Part shown: positions 36,966 through 46,074 of the stretch, one piece after another
Numbering within the stretch: position 1 is the stretch's first letter
How the letters are laid out: the number at the start of each line of letters is the position of its first letter
Assembly: GCF_051594765.1 (NCBI RefSeq)
Contig: NZ_JBPPGJ010000005.1
Span: 124,001 to 188,000 of the forward strand
Reading direction: 5' to 3'
Length of the DNA stretch: 64,000 bases
DNA from: Paenibacillus_AR sp051594765
GTDB lineage: Bacteria > Bacillota > Bacilli > Paenibacillales > NBRC-103111
Translations under genes and position numbers: made by a program
Notes under the pieces: generated by a model
Told to the model about the DNA's origin: nothing
Seen by the model: the letters and a program-made list of their open reading frames with translations, nothing else
Databases searched by the model: none

Positions 36966-36999
36966 GGTCTCATAGAATGACACAGGGGGGATGGGCAAA

Positions 37000-38955
37000 A
37001 TGCCGGAGAAGAGGAATATCGGGAAGCACATGGTTCGAGGGAAAAGAGCACTGGCCGTACTGGCGCTTGCGGCCCTTCTGGGAACCGGAGTGCCAGAAGC
37101 CGGTCATGCGGCGGATTGGAATGCCCTGTCGCAGGCAAACCGCTATGAGGCGGAAGGAAATTACAGCGCGGCGGCTCCGCTCTGGGAGAAGCTCTTCCAG
37201 CAGTTCGCGGAGGAGGACAGTGCGAACAACGCGGCCTTGATGGCCAAGAACCTGGGCCATTATTACGATGGAATCGGGGATTATGAGAACGCCATCCGGT
37301 ATTACGAGCTGGAGGACAAGTATTGGCTGCAGGCTGGGGAGAATTGGGGCGCCGAGGATATGCAGCGTGCCGAGCAGATCCGTCTGACGCTGGACTTGTA
37401 TGTGTCCGCCGGAGAACAGGAGTCGCTGTCCCGCTCCGCCGGACCGAACGGCGGGCTGGCGAAGTTCGAGCCTGCATACGGCGCTTATCTAGGCCTGTAC
37501 CCGGAGCAGGATCCACTTATGGGCAACCGTTATATCAAGTCCGAGCAGCTGTATAAGAAGAAGCACGCGATCTACCTGGCGTATACGCAATGGGGAAAGA
37601 GCTTCCCCAACGGCTATGCCAAAAATGCCAAGGAGGCCGGAGCCGCCCTCCAGATCGCGTTCGAGCCGTCCCAGGGCCTGGACCAGGTCCAGGACAACGC
37701 TTATATCCGCCAATGGGCGCGGGAGGCCAAAGCATCGGGCATCCCGATCTTCCTGCGGTATGCCTCCGAGATGAACGGAGCCTGGACCGTGTGGAACGGA
37801 GATCCGGAGACGTATATCGCCAAGTGGCGGCTGCTGCACCGGATCATGCAGGAGGAGGCGCCGAACGTGGCGATGGTATGGAGTCCGGGCGACGTGCCGC
37901 GCGGTACCATGAGCGCCTACTATCCGGGGGACGATTATGTGGATTGGGTGGGTGTGAGCCTGTACACGGAGCCTTATGAGCACGGGAACATCCAGGCATC
38001 CAGCCTCGGGATCAGTCCCGTGGAGCGACTGGACGAGCTCTATACGCTGTATGCGGACCGGAAGCCGATTATGATCAGCGAGACGGCCGTTGCGCACTCC
38101 AACCACAATGATTCCGGCACGGTCTGGACGGAATGGGGCGTCATGAATCTGGACCGGCTGTACTCGGTCATGACCAAGAAGTATCCCCGGCTGAAGGCCA
38201 TCACCTACTTCAACGTGGACCAAGGCCAACGGAATTCCTACAATGACTACCTCTTAAGCCATAATGACGGCATGATGAGCGCTTACCGGTCGCTGATCGC
38301 CGACCCGTACTTCCTGACGAAGGTGGAGACGGGCGCCAAGCCGGCTGCACCTTCGGGCTTCCGCAAGGCCGAAGGCACCGTTGCCTTCGCCAAGCACCTA
38401 AGCGTGGTGCCTTACATCAAGATCCCGGACGTCATGATCGGCAGAGTGGCGTACCTCCTGAACGGGGCGCTTCTGTCGGAGCAGGCCTCCGCTCCGTTCC
38501 GTCTCGAGCTCGATGCCGGTGCCGTGCCTCCCGGGAGCGTGCTGGAGCTTGCCGTCTACAAGAAGAACGGGGACTTGGCGGTGCGCAAGGCGCTGACGCT
38601 GGAGCCCATCGTGTCCGTCCGGATCAACGGCAAGGATTATGCGTTCGATCAGCCTCCGGTCGTGATCAACGGCAGTACTCTGGCGCCGGTCCGGGCCATC
38701 TTTAACGCCCTTGGCGCCACCGTGGATTGGGATGCCCGTACGGAGACGGCCACCGGCCGCAAGGGCGGGCAGACCGTGTCCATCACCATCGGCAGCCGGA
38801 CGGTCATGAAGGGCGGCGCAGCCGTACAGCTGCCGGTACCCGCCCAACTGATCAACGGTTCCACTATGGTGCCGGCCCGATTCGTAGGCGAAGCCTTCGG
38901 AGGCAAGGTGACATGGGACGGGAAGTCCGCAACGGTCAACATCGAAACCCCATAG
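37000..38955 (+). CDS. Exported TPR - GH26-like glycosidase - stalk protein
   Basis: 651 aa from the ATG at 37000 (AGGGGGG 9 nt upstream; the ATG at 36991 touches that site). Signal peptide (~10-38), a TPR-like helical region (~42-140, ANRYEAEGNYSAAAPLWEKL and GIGDYENAIRYYE), and a (beta/alpha)8 domain resembling family GH26 beta-mannanases (~160-445). Putative acid/base Glu257 is in RYASEMNGAW and nucleophile Glu361 in MISETAV. Then a linker and two copper-amine-oxidase-like stalk motifs (~540-650). Likely acts on an extracellular or wall polysaccharide; mannan specificity is not proven. Confidence 0.82.
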   Translation: MPEKRNIGKHMVRGKRALAVLALAALLGTGVPEAGHAADWNALSQANRYEAEGNYSAAAPLWEKLFQQFAEEDSANNAALMAKNLGHYYDGIGDYENAIRYYELEDKYWLQAGENWGAEDMQRAEQIRLTLDLYVSAGEQESLSRSAGPNGGLAKFEPAYGAYLGLYPEQDPLMGNRYIKSEQLYKKKHAIYLAYTQWGKSFPNGYAKNAKEAGAALQIAFEPSQGLDQVQDNAYIRQWAREAKASGIPIFLRYASEMNGAWTVWNGDPETYIAKWRLLHRIMQEEAPNVAMVWSPGDVPRGTMSAYYPGDDYVDWVGVSLYTEPYEHGNIQASSLGISPVERLDELYTLYADRKPIMISETAVAHSNHNDSGTVWTEWGVMNLDRLYSVMTKKYPRLKAITYFNVDQGQRNSYNDYLLSHNDGMMSAYRSLIADPYFLTKVETGAKPAAPSGFRKAEGTVAFAKHLSVVPYIKIPDVMIGRVAYLLNGALLSEQASAPFRLELDAGAVPPGSVLELAVYKKNGDLAVRKALTLEPIVSVRINGKDYAFDQPPVVINGSTLAPVRAIFNALGATVDWDARTETATGRKGGQTVSITIGSRTVMKGGAAVQLPVPAQLINGSTMVPARFVGEAFGGKVTWDGKSATVNIETP

Positions 38956-38989
38956 CTCGGCATCGGGTATGAAACCTGCCGCCGTACGT

Positions 38990-39029
38990 AACGCCCTTCC
39001 AAGGTTTGGCGCCGGAAGGGCGTTTTCTT
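38990..39029 (+). terminator. Intrinsic terminator of the GH26-like gene
   Basis: AACGCCCTTCC pairs perfectly with GGAAGGGCGTT, followed by TTCTTGTTC. Confidence 0.9.
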
Positions 39030-39358
39030 GTTCGTCTAACGTATCCGAACATTAAAATTCGTTCATGATGAGATCATGGAGCAGGAAATCGTGCTCGATT
39101 CTCGAATGGTTAACGTAACTCCTTTGTAAGATGTTACAAAGCAATTTAGAACAATTCCCAATACATCCGCCGCCATCCTTTCGACAACAGACGATTTTAT
39201 GTGAGCAAACTTACTTGAAATCGAGGGAATAATTATATATTCTTCGATCCATTCTTACATCAATTTTTCATAGAATTGTATAAAATACTTACAGCGTATG
39301 TTAAAAAGTAAAATGTTAGAAAAAAGCGATGCTCGGAATCGGAAGGAGTGGAGTGATA
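39030..39358 (+). promoter_or_regulatory. A/T-rich control region of the glycogen operon
   Basis: About 330 bp without a gene. It contains a perfect dyad CATGAT-GAG-ATCATG (39064-39078) and a near-perfect dyad CTTTGTAA-GAT-GTTACAAAG (39122-39141). A promoter candidate is TTACAT (39256-39261), 18-bp spacer, TATAAA (39280-39285). The marked drop in G+C is typical of a regulated promoter region. Confidence 0.55.
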
Positions 39359-41272
39359 TTGGCGGTGTGCAACCCTACTTCGCATGACTTGTATCTGTTC
39401 CATGAAGGCAATCTGTTCCACAGCTACCGTACGTTCGGCGCTCATCTGGAGACAGCGGACGGAAGGGCAGGAGTCCGGTTTACCGTGTGGGCTCCCCATG
39501 CGGTCCGGGTGGCCGTGGCCGGCAATTTCAACGGCTGGGACGGTTCCCTGCACGGGATGGAGCTGCTTCCCGAATCGGGAGGGGTATGGTCCCTGTTCAT
39601 CCCGGAGCTGGGGGAAGGAGACGTCTACAAATACGAAATCACCGGGGCAGACGGCAGGACGCGCCTGAAGAGCGACCCGTATGCCTTCCATTCCGAGCTT
39701 CGCCCCCATACGGCCTCCGTCGTAGCCCGGCTGGACCAGCACCAATGGGGAGATGCGAAATGGCGCCGCCGGACGGCCAAATCGCCGGTCTTCAAGCAGC
39801 CCGTCAACGTGTATGAGGTTCACTTGGGCTCATGGAAGTACATAGAGAACGAGGTGTTCTACACCTATGAGGAATACGCACGGGATCTTGTGGAGTATGT
39901 GAAGGAGATGGGGTACACCCACATCGAGCTCCTGCCGCTGACGGAGCATCCGTTCGACCGCTCCTGGGGCTACCAGGCTACCGGCTACTACAGCGCCACC
40001 AGCCGGTACGGCAAGCCCGAACAGCTGATGTCCTTCATCGACCACTGCCATCAGAACGGCATCGGCGTGCTGATCGATTGGGTGCCGGGCCACTTCTGCA
40101 AGGATGACCACGGGCTTAGACTCTTCGACGGCTCCCCGCTGTACGAGCATCCGGATCCGAACATCTCGGAGAAGACGGGCTGGGGTACCCTGGCCTTCGA
40201 CTTCAGCAAGCCGGAGGTGGTCAGCTACCTGATCTCCAACGCCGTGTTCTGGATGGACGTCTACCATGTGGACGGGATCCGGGTGGACGCGGTGGCCAGT
40301 ATGATGAGCTTGTGCTTCGATAAGTCGCCGGACACGGCGCCACGCAATATGTACGGCGGGTTCGAGAACCTGGACGCGCTGGCTTTTATCAAGAAGATGA
40401 ACAAGGCCGTGTTCCAATATTTCCCCAACGCTCTGATGGTGGCCGAGGATTCCTCGGATTATCCGCTTGTGACGGCTCCCGTGCATGTCGGCGGGCTGGG
40501 CTTCAATTATAAGTGGAATATGGGCTGGATGAACGACGTGCTGAAGTACATGCAGAAGGAGACGGTCCACCGCAAGCACCATCACAATCTCCTGACCTTC
40601 TCCCTGATGTACGCCTATTCAGAGAATTACCTGCTGCCGTTCTCGCATGACGAGGTGGTTCACGGCAAGAAGTCGCTTCTGAACAAAATGCCGGGCGATT
40701 ACTGGCAGAAATTCGCCAATCTCCGGCTCCTGTACGCCTATATGATGGGGCATCCCGGCAAGAAGCTGCTCTTCATGGGCGGGGAGTTCGGCCAATTCGA
40801 CGAATGGAAGGACATGGAGGACTTGGACTGGGAGCTCCTCGAATACGAGAAGCACCAGCAGATGCACGGCTACGTGAAGCAGCTGAACGCCGTATACGCC
40901 AAGGAGAAGGCCCTGTGGGAGCAGGATCACCATCCGAACGGCTTCCAATGGATCGACGCGGATAATTCGGGACAGAGCGTGCTGTCCTTCATCCGGTGGA
41001 GCGGGAGCGGCGAGGAGCATATTGTGGCCGTCTGTAATTTCACGGAGAGGGTCTATCATAACTATAGAATAGGTGTACCTGCAGTAGGCTTGTACCGGGA
41101 GATCCTGAACACGGATCTGACCCCATTCGGCGGCTCCGGACAGACCAACAAAGCCAGGATCCAATCCATGGAGGAGCCCTTGCACGGGCAGCCGGCCAGC
41201 ATCAGCTTCACGCTGCCCCCGCTGGGCGCCGTTTGGTTCAAACATAAATCCAATACCAGAAAGGGGATCTGA
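39359..41272 (+). CDS. glgB: 1,4-alpha-glucan branching enzyme
   Basis: 637 aa from the TTG at 39359, which sits after AGGAGTGGAG; the ATG at 39329 has no ribosome site. An N-terminal CBM48 domain (~25-115) is followed by a GH13 barrel. Catalytic motifs: DGIRVDAVASM (nucleophile Asp), VAEDSSDYP (acid/base Glu) and FSHDEVVHGK. The enzyme makes alpha-1,6 branches in glycogen. First gene of glgB-glgC-glgD-glgA, 3 nt before glgC. Confidence 0.96.
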   Translation: MAVCNPTSHDLYLFHEGNLFHSYRTFGAHLETADGRAGVRFTVWAPHAVRVAVAGNFNGWDGSLHGMELLPESGGVWSLFIPELGEGDVYKYEITGADGRTRLKSDPYAFHSELRPHTASVVARLDQHQWGDAKWRRRTAKSPVFKQPVNVYEVHLGSWKYIENEVFYTYEEYARDLVEYVKEMGYTHIELLPLTEHPFDRSWGYQATGYYSATSRYGKPEQLMSFIDHCHQNGIGVLIDWVPGHFCKDDHGLRLFDGSPLYEHPDPNISEKTGWGTLAFDFSKPEVVSYLISNAVFWMDVYHVDGIRVDAVASMMSLCFDKSPDTAPRNMYGGFENLDALAFIKKMNKAVFQYFPNALMVAEDSSDYPLVTAPVHVGGLGFNYKWNMGWMNDVLKYMQKETVHRKHHHNLLTFSLMYAYSENYLLPFSHDEVVHGKKSLLNKMPGDYWQKFANLRLLYAYMMGHPGKKLLFMGGEFGQFDEWKDMEDLDWELLEYEKHQQMHGYVKQLNAVYAKEKALWEQDHHPNGFQWIDADNSGQSVLSFIRWSGSGEEHIVAVCNFTERVYHNYRIGVPAVGLYREILNTDLTPFGGSGQTNKARIQSMEEPLHGQPASISFTLPPLGAVWFKHKSNTRKGI

Positions 41273-41275
41273 CGC

Positions 41276-42409
41276 ATGCAGCAAAAAGAATGTGTCGCCA
41301 TGCTGCTCGCCGGAGGCGAAGGGCGCCGCCTGGGCGCGTTGACCAAGAATCTGGCCAAGCCAGCCGTCCATTTCGGAGGGAAATACCGCATCATCGATTT
41401 TACGCTCTCGAATTGCACCAATTCGGGCATCGATACGGTCGGGGTGCTGACCCAGTACCAGCCCTTGGTCTTGAACTCGTATATCGGCATCGGAACTCCC
41501 TGGGATCTGGACCGCAAGGGCGGAGGCGTCACGGTGCTGCCTCCCTTCATGAAGTCCAAGGGAGGGGACTGGTATAAGGGTACGGCCAACGCCATATACC
41601 AGAACATTGGCTTCATCGAGCAGTATGCCCCCGAGTACGTGCTGGTCATCTCCGGCGACCACATCTACAAGATGGATTATGACCGGATGCTTCAATTCCA
41701 CAAGCAAAATGACGCGGACGCCACCATTGCCGTCATCGAGGTGAAGTGGGACGAGGCAAGCCGCTTCGGCATTATGAAGGCGGACGAGGATTACCGCATA
41801 ACGGAGTTCGAAGAGAAGCCGAAGGCTCCGAAGAGCAACCTGGCCTCCATGGGCGTCTATATTTTCAGCTGGCCGGTCTTGAAGCAGTACCTGGTTCACG
41901 ACGCCGAGAATCCGGCCTCCAACAACGACTTCGGCAAGGACGTGATCCCGGGCATGCTGAAGGCGGGCGAGCGCATGTTCGCGTATCCGTTCGAGGGCTA
42001 TTGGAAGGACGTGGGGACGGTGGAAAGCCTATGGGAGGCCAGCATGGATCTCTTGGAGGATGAGCCCGAGCTGAATCTGAACGAGAAGGCTTGGCGGATC
42101 TATTCCCTGAATCCGAATCAGCCGGCCCAATATATCTCACCCACCGCCCGGGTCCGCAATTCCATCCTGAATGAAGGCTGCTCCGTCATGGGCACCGTCG
42201 ACCATTCCGTGCTGTTCTATGGCGTGCGGGTCGGCGAAGGAAGCATCATCCGCGATTCGGTCATTATGCCGGGTGTGAAGATCGGCGACAACTGCGTCAT
42301 CAACCGTGCGATCATCGGCGAAGGCACCATGGTGGCGGACGGCTCCGTAGTCGGGGACCTGGAGCAGAAGGAAATCACGTTGATCGGCAACCACGAGATT
42401 GTGACCTGA
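41276..42409 (+). CDS. glgC: Glucose-1-phosphate adenylyltransferase, catalytic subunit
   Basis: 377 aa. Makes ADP-glucose from ATP and glucose-1-phosphate. The nucleotide-binding motif LLAGGEGRRLGALT, KPAVHFGGKYRIIDF, and the IVISGDHIYKMDY region are intact, with a C-terminal left-handed beta-helix. It starts 3 nt after glgB. As in Bacillus, GlgC is expected to pair with GlgD encoded next. Confidence 0.97.
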   Translation: MQQKECVAMLLAGGEGRRLGALTKNLAKPAVHFGGKYRIIDFTLSNCTNSGIDTVGVLTQYQPLVLNSYIGIGTPWDLDRKGGGVTVLPPFMKSKGGDWYKGTANAIYQNIGFIEQYAPEYVLVISGDHIYKMDYDRMLQFHKQNDADATIAVIEVKWDEASRFGIMKADEDYRITEFEEKPKAPKSNLASMGVYIFSWPVLKQYLVHDAENPASNNDFGKDVIPGMLKAGERMFAYPFEGYWKDVGTVESLWEASMDLLEDEPELNLNEKAWRIYSLNPNQPAQYISPTARVRNSILNEGCSVMGTVDHSVLFYGVRVGEGSIIRDSVIMPGVKIGDNCVINRAIIGEGTMVADGSVVGDLEQKEITLIGNHEIVT

Positions 42410-42450
42410 TTCATACAGCGTTTCACACTACGGGAAGGGATGCGGACTTC

Positions 42451-43560
42451 ATGAAAAATGTGCTCGGCGTCATCAATTTGGTTAACGAACTGGATCACTT
42501 GGAGGAGCTGACCTATAAACGGACGGTCGCTTCGGTTCCCTTCGGGGCCCGCTACCGGCTTATCGACTTCATTATGTCCAGCATGGTCAATTCGGGCATG
42601 ATCAACGTGGCGGTCTTCGCCCACACCAAGTACCGCTCGCTCATGGACCATCTGGGCTCCGGCAAGGAATGGGATCTGAACCGGAAGCGGGGCGGTCTGT
42701 TCATCCTGCCGCCCGCTGTAGATGAGATCCGTGAAATCGTCAAAGGGGATTTATACCATTTCTACAGCCATCGCGATTACTTCTACCGCAGCTCCCAGGA
42801 CTACGTCCTGATCACCCGCAGCCACATGGTATGCAATATCGATCTGACGGAGGTGTTCGAGCACCATAAGGCCTCCGGCGCGGACATCACCATGATCTAT
42901 AAGGATATGCCGGAGGAGGATCTGGCGGAATGCCGCCGCATCCTGATCAATCCGCTGGGCCAGGTCAAGGATATCCAGGACCACACGGGCCGCCTGAACA
43001 GCAGCAAGGTGTCCATGGAGATGTTCCTGATGAAGAAGGAGCTGCTCCTGGACCTGGTGGAAACCTCCCTCGCTCAAGGCTATGACCATCTGGTGCGGGA
43101 TGCCATCATGAAGAACGTGGACCGGCTGAAGATCGTCGGCTTCCCGTACCACGGCTACCTGGGCGTGATCAACACGATCCAGAGCTACTACCATCACAGC
43201 ATGAACATGCTGAATCCCCAGATCTGGCGGGATCTGTTCTTCCGGCCGGGCCTGATCTACACGAAGATCAAAGACGAGCCGCCGGCCAAGTATACCGGCA
43301 GCTCCGACGTACGCAACGCCATGATCGCCAACGGATGTGTGATCGAGGGGGAAGTGGAGAACTGCATCCTGTTCCGCGGCGTCAAGGTGCGCAAGGGGGC
43401 CGTGCTCCGCAACTGCATCGTGCTGCAGAACTGCGAGATCCAGGAGAATGTCAACGTGGAGAACGCCATCCTCGACAAGGACGTCATGATCCACAGCGGC
43501 CGTGTTCTGAAAGGGGCGCTCAGCGCGCCGTTCATCGCTGCGAAGAAGAAGGTTATCTGA
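42451..43560 (+). CDS. glgD: Glucose-1-phosphate adenylyltransferase, regulatory subunit GlgD
   Basis: 369 aa. Homologous along its length to GlgC, but the N-terminal GGEGRRL nucleotide motif is missing (MKNVLGVINLVNELDHLEEL), the hallmark of the regulatory GlgD subunit that stimulates GlgC. RYRLIDFIMSSMVNSG and the C-terminal hexapeptide repeats are present. The ATG follows GGAAGGGATG after a 41-nt gap from glgC. Confidence 0.95.
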   Translation: MKNVLGVINLVNELDHLEELTYKRTVASVPFGARYRLIDFIMSSMVNSGMINVAVFAHTKYRSLMDHLGSGKEWDLNRKRGGLFILPPAVDEIREIVKGDLYHFYSHRDYFYRSSQDYVLITRSHMVCNIDLTEVFEHHKASGADITMIYKDMPEEDLAECRRILINPLGQVKDIQDHTGRLNSSKVSMEMFLMKKELLLDLVETSLAQGYDHLVRDAIMKNVDRLKIVGFPYHGYLGVINTIQSYYHHSMNMLNPQIWRDLFFRPGLIYTKIKDEPPAKYTGSSDVRNAMIANGCVIEGEVENCILFRGVKVRKGAVLRNCIVLQNCEIQENVNVENAILDKDVMIHSGRVLKGALSAPFIAAKKKVI

Positions 43561-43606
43561 TCCGTCTCGGGTCGATTAACGGTTCGGATAAGGAGGTTAT
43601 CTGCGT

Positions 43607-45157
43607 ATGAAAATCCTGTTTGCCGCTTCGGAGGCGGTACCCTTCGTCAAGTCCGGAGGCTTGGCCGACGTGATCGGCTCCCTGCCGGAGGTGCTCCGGG
43701 AGCAGAAGCTGGACGTCCGCGTGATTCTGCCGAAGTACGGCGACATTGCGGAGTCGTTCCGGTCCAAGATGGAGACGGCGGCCACCCTGTCCGTCTTCCT
43801 GGGCTGGCGGAACCAATACTGCGGCGTGCAGGTGCTGGAGCACAACGGCATCACCTACTACTTCGTGGACAATGAGTTTTACTTCCGGCGCGGCGGTCTC
43901 TATGGGTACGGGGACGATGCCGAACGCTTCATCTACTTCAGCCGGGCGGTGCTGGAAGCACTGCCCCACCTGGGGTTCAAGCCGGATATTCTGCACTGCC
44001 ATGACTGGCAGACGGGACTTATCCCGTATCTGCTGAAGCGGCTGTATATGCAGCATCCGTTCTACCAATCCATCAAGACGGTGTTTACGATCCACAACCT
44101 TCGGTATCAAGGCCGTTTTAACCGGAAGCTGATGCAGGATCTCCTGGGCATGGGAGACGAGTACTTCGGCATGGGGGATCATCTGGAATATTACGGGGAC
44201 GGCAACTGCATGAAGGCCGCTCTGGAATCGGCGGACGTGGTGACCACCGTGAGCAGGACCTACGCCGAGGAGATCCAGACCGAATATTACGGGGAAGGAA
44301 TGGACGGTGTTCTGCGGAAGCGGAGCTGGAGCGGGGAGCTGACCGGTATCGTCAACGGCATCGACAACACGCTGTTCGACCCCATGAAGGATCCGAATCT
44401 GGCGGAGCCCTTCCGGAACGCGCTCTCGAAGAAGCGGAGGAATAAGACGGCGCTGCAGGCGGAGCTGGGACTTACGGTGGACGAACGGATCCCGATGATC
44501 GGCATTGTCTCCCGGCTGGTGGAGCAGAAGGGCCTGGATCTGATTCAGACCATGATGGACGAGCTCTTAGCCGAGAAGCTGCAGCTGGTCGTGCTGGGCA
44601 CCGGAGAAGAGAGGTACGAGCATCTGTTTCTGGATAAGGCCCATTGGCATCCGGACCAGGTGTCGGCCCACATCACCTTCCACGACGGATTGGCCCGCAA
44701 GATCTATGCGGCTTCGGATATGTTCCTGATGCCCTCCCAATTCGAGCCCTGCGGACTGGGCCAGCTGATCGCGCTCCGGTACCGCTCCGTGCCTATCGTC
44801 CGAGAAACCGGCGGTTTGAAGGATACGGTGTCCGCCTATAATGAGGATACGGGCGAAGGCACCGGCTTCACCTTCTTCGACTACAACGCCCACGAGATGC
44901 TGTATGCGGTGAAGCGGGCGCTGAAGTGTTATGCGGACGAAGAGGCCTGGAACCAGATCATGAAGAACATCGCCAAGACGGATTTCGGCTGGGAGCAATC
45001 GGCGAAGCAGTACGTGCAGCTGTACCGGCAAGTGATGTCCGGCGGGAATGCGCCGGTCGCGCTGTCGCCGGCGGATGCGGCTTCCGAGGAGCCGTCCGAC
45101 GAGGAAGCTCCAGAGGCTGCTGCCGATGCCCCTGCCCTGGAAGCGGCGTCCGAATAG
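43607..45157 (+). CDS. glgA: Glycogen synthase with acidic C-terminal tail
   Basis: 516 aa, GT5 family. Transfers glucose from ADP-glucose to glycogen. N-terminal KSGGLADVIGSLPEVL holds the ADP-glucose-binding loop, and the C-terminal domain has PSQFEPCGLGQLIALRYRSVPIVRETGGLKDTV. The usual protein ends near residue 480; a 33-residue Ala/Glu/Ser-rich acidic tail is added here. AAGGAGG precedes the ATG. Last gene of the operon; no glgP phosphorylase follows. Confidence 0.96.
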   Translation: MKILFAASEAVPFVKSGGLADVIGSLPEVLREQKLDVRVILPKYGDIAESFRSKMETAATLSVFLGWRNQYCGVQVLEHNGITYYFVDNEFYFRRGGLYGYGDDAERFIYFSRAVLEALPHLGFKPDILHCHDWQTGLIPYLLKRLYMQHPFYQSIKTVFTIHNLRYQGRFNRKLMQDLLGMGDEYFGMGDHLEYYGDGNCMKAALESADVVTTVSRTYAEEIQTEYYGEGMDGVLRKRSWSGELTGIVNGIDNTLFDPMKDPNLAEPFRNALSKKRRNKTALQAELGLTVDERIPMIGIVSRLVEQKGLDLIQTMMDELLAEKLQLVVLGTGEERYEHLFLDKAHWHPDQVSAHITFHDGLARKIYAASDMFLMPSQFEPCGLGQLIALRYRSVPIVRETGGLKDTVSAYNEDTGEGTGFTFFDYNAHEMLYAVKRALKCYADEEAWNQIMKNIAKTDFGWEQSAKQYVQLYRQVMSGGNAPVALSPADAASEEPSDEEAPEAAADAPALEAASE

Positions 45158-45175
45158 GTCTCATGCAGAGCGCGT

Positions 45176-45216
45176 CAAAAAGCGGCTCCGGCCTACAGGC
45201 TGGAAGCCGCTTTTTG
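45176..45216. terminator. Bidirectional terminator between glgA and the phosphatase gene
   Basis: CAAAAAGCGGCT pairs perfectly with AGCCGCTTTTTG, with A-run and T-run on opposite sides. Confidence 0.94.
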
Positions 45217-45222
45217 ATGTGC

Positions 45223-45927
45223 TTAGTCAAAGTTGGTGATGACTCCGCGGGGACGGACCGGCAAACCGGCCTCATACAGGTGCGAGACATCGCCGAAGCC
45301 GATGCAGCGGGGCACCGCCCACTCCTCGGACCGTTCGTCGAAGAGGATCGTGGTGACGGAGCTGGGCGGCATCCAGAAGCCGGACCAGACCAGGCTTACC
45401 GGAATTTCCAGCAGGTGGGCCAGCCAGGTAAGTCCGAAGCCGCCATGGCAGAAGACCGCGATGCGGTCCTTGTTCTGGGGGCGAAGAATCCGGTAGCGGC
45501 CGCCGACGCGCTCGAAGCCTTGGCGCTTCAGGAATTCGTCGGAAGCGGCCTTCAGCTTCTCGAAGGTGGAGGGCCCTTCGGTTCCGGCGTAATAGTCCAG
45601 CTCCTTCCAGGTCTCGTGGGTGGGGAAGACGTCCTGGCCCCGGATCACTTCGCCGGGAAGATCCCAATGGGACAAGCGTCCGTAGGGGGTCTCCTCCAGC
45701 TTCAGGCTGAGCTCCTGTGTCCACTCCTCCACTTCGTGGGGAAGGCTCAGCAGCTCGGAGGTGTATCGCATGGTGTCCAGCGCACGCCCCATGGGGGAGG
45801 CGTAGATCCGGTCCAATCCATGGACGGCCATTCGCTTGGACAAGGCCTGCGCTTCGAGATGTCCGGCCTCGGTTATGGTATGATTGGGATAGTCGGGATC
45901 CGCATGGCGGATGATGTAGAGTCTCAT
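45223..45927 (-). CDS. Histidine phosphatase superfamily protein
   Basis: 234 aa. The N-terminal catalytic histidine sits in IIRHADPDYPNH (RHA instead of the common RHG), the arginine element is YASPMGRALDT, and the second histidine is in VFCHGGFG. Branch-1 histidine phosphatases act on small phosphorylated compounds or phosphoproteins; the substrate here is open. Convergent with the glycogen operon through a shared terminator, so no operon link. Confidence 0.9.
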   Translation of the reverse strand: MRLYIIRHADPDYPNHTITEAGHLEAQALSKRMAVHGLDRIYASPMGRALDTMRYTSELLSLPHEVEEWTQELSLKLEETPYGRLSHWDLPGEVIRGQDVFPTHETWKELDYYAGTEGPSTFEKLKAASDEFLKRQGFERVGGRYRILRPQNKDRIAVFCHGGFGLTWLAHLLEIPVSLVWSGFWMPPSSVTTILFDERSEEWAVPRCIGFGDVSHLYEAGLPVRPRGVITNFD

Positions 45928-46003
45928 GGCAAGCTGCTCCGTTCCGGAAGAATAATGGCGGGACTTCTAAGGACTGGTATTATTGTACCTTCCGGGGAGT
46001 GGC

Positions 46004-46055
46004 TTGACAATATGTGAGCGGGGTCACATAGAGATTCGGTACGCTGTGCTTCAAT
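46004..46055 (+). promoter_or_regulatory. FNR/CRP-type box and promoter of the ywiC-like gene
   Basis: TGTGA-N6-TCACA at 46013-46028 is a perfect dyad of the CRP/FNR family. If TTCAAT at 46050-46055 is the -10, transcription would start near 46062 and the box would be centred at about -41.5, the classical class II activation position. A TTGACA at 46004-46009 overlaps the left flank. Confidence 0.75.
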
Positions 46056-46074
46056 CGTGATTAGGAGGTGCATC

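Noticed and set aside
35574..36980. 468-aa plus-strand frame over the parvulin gene
   Set aside because: Antisense shadow; starts inside the STAS-like gene and has no ribosome site.
40619..41899. 426-aa minus-strand frame across glgB and glgC
   Set aside because: Antisense to two well-supported glycogen genes.
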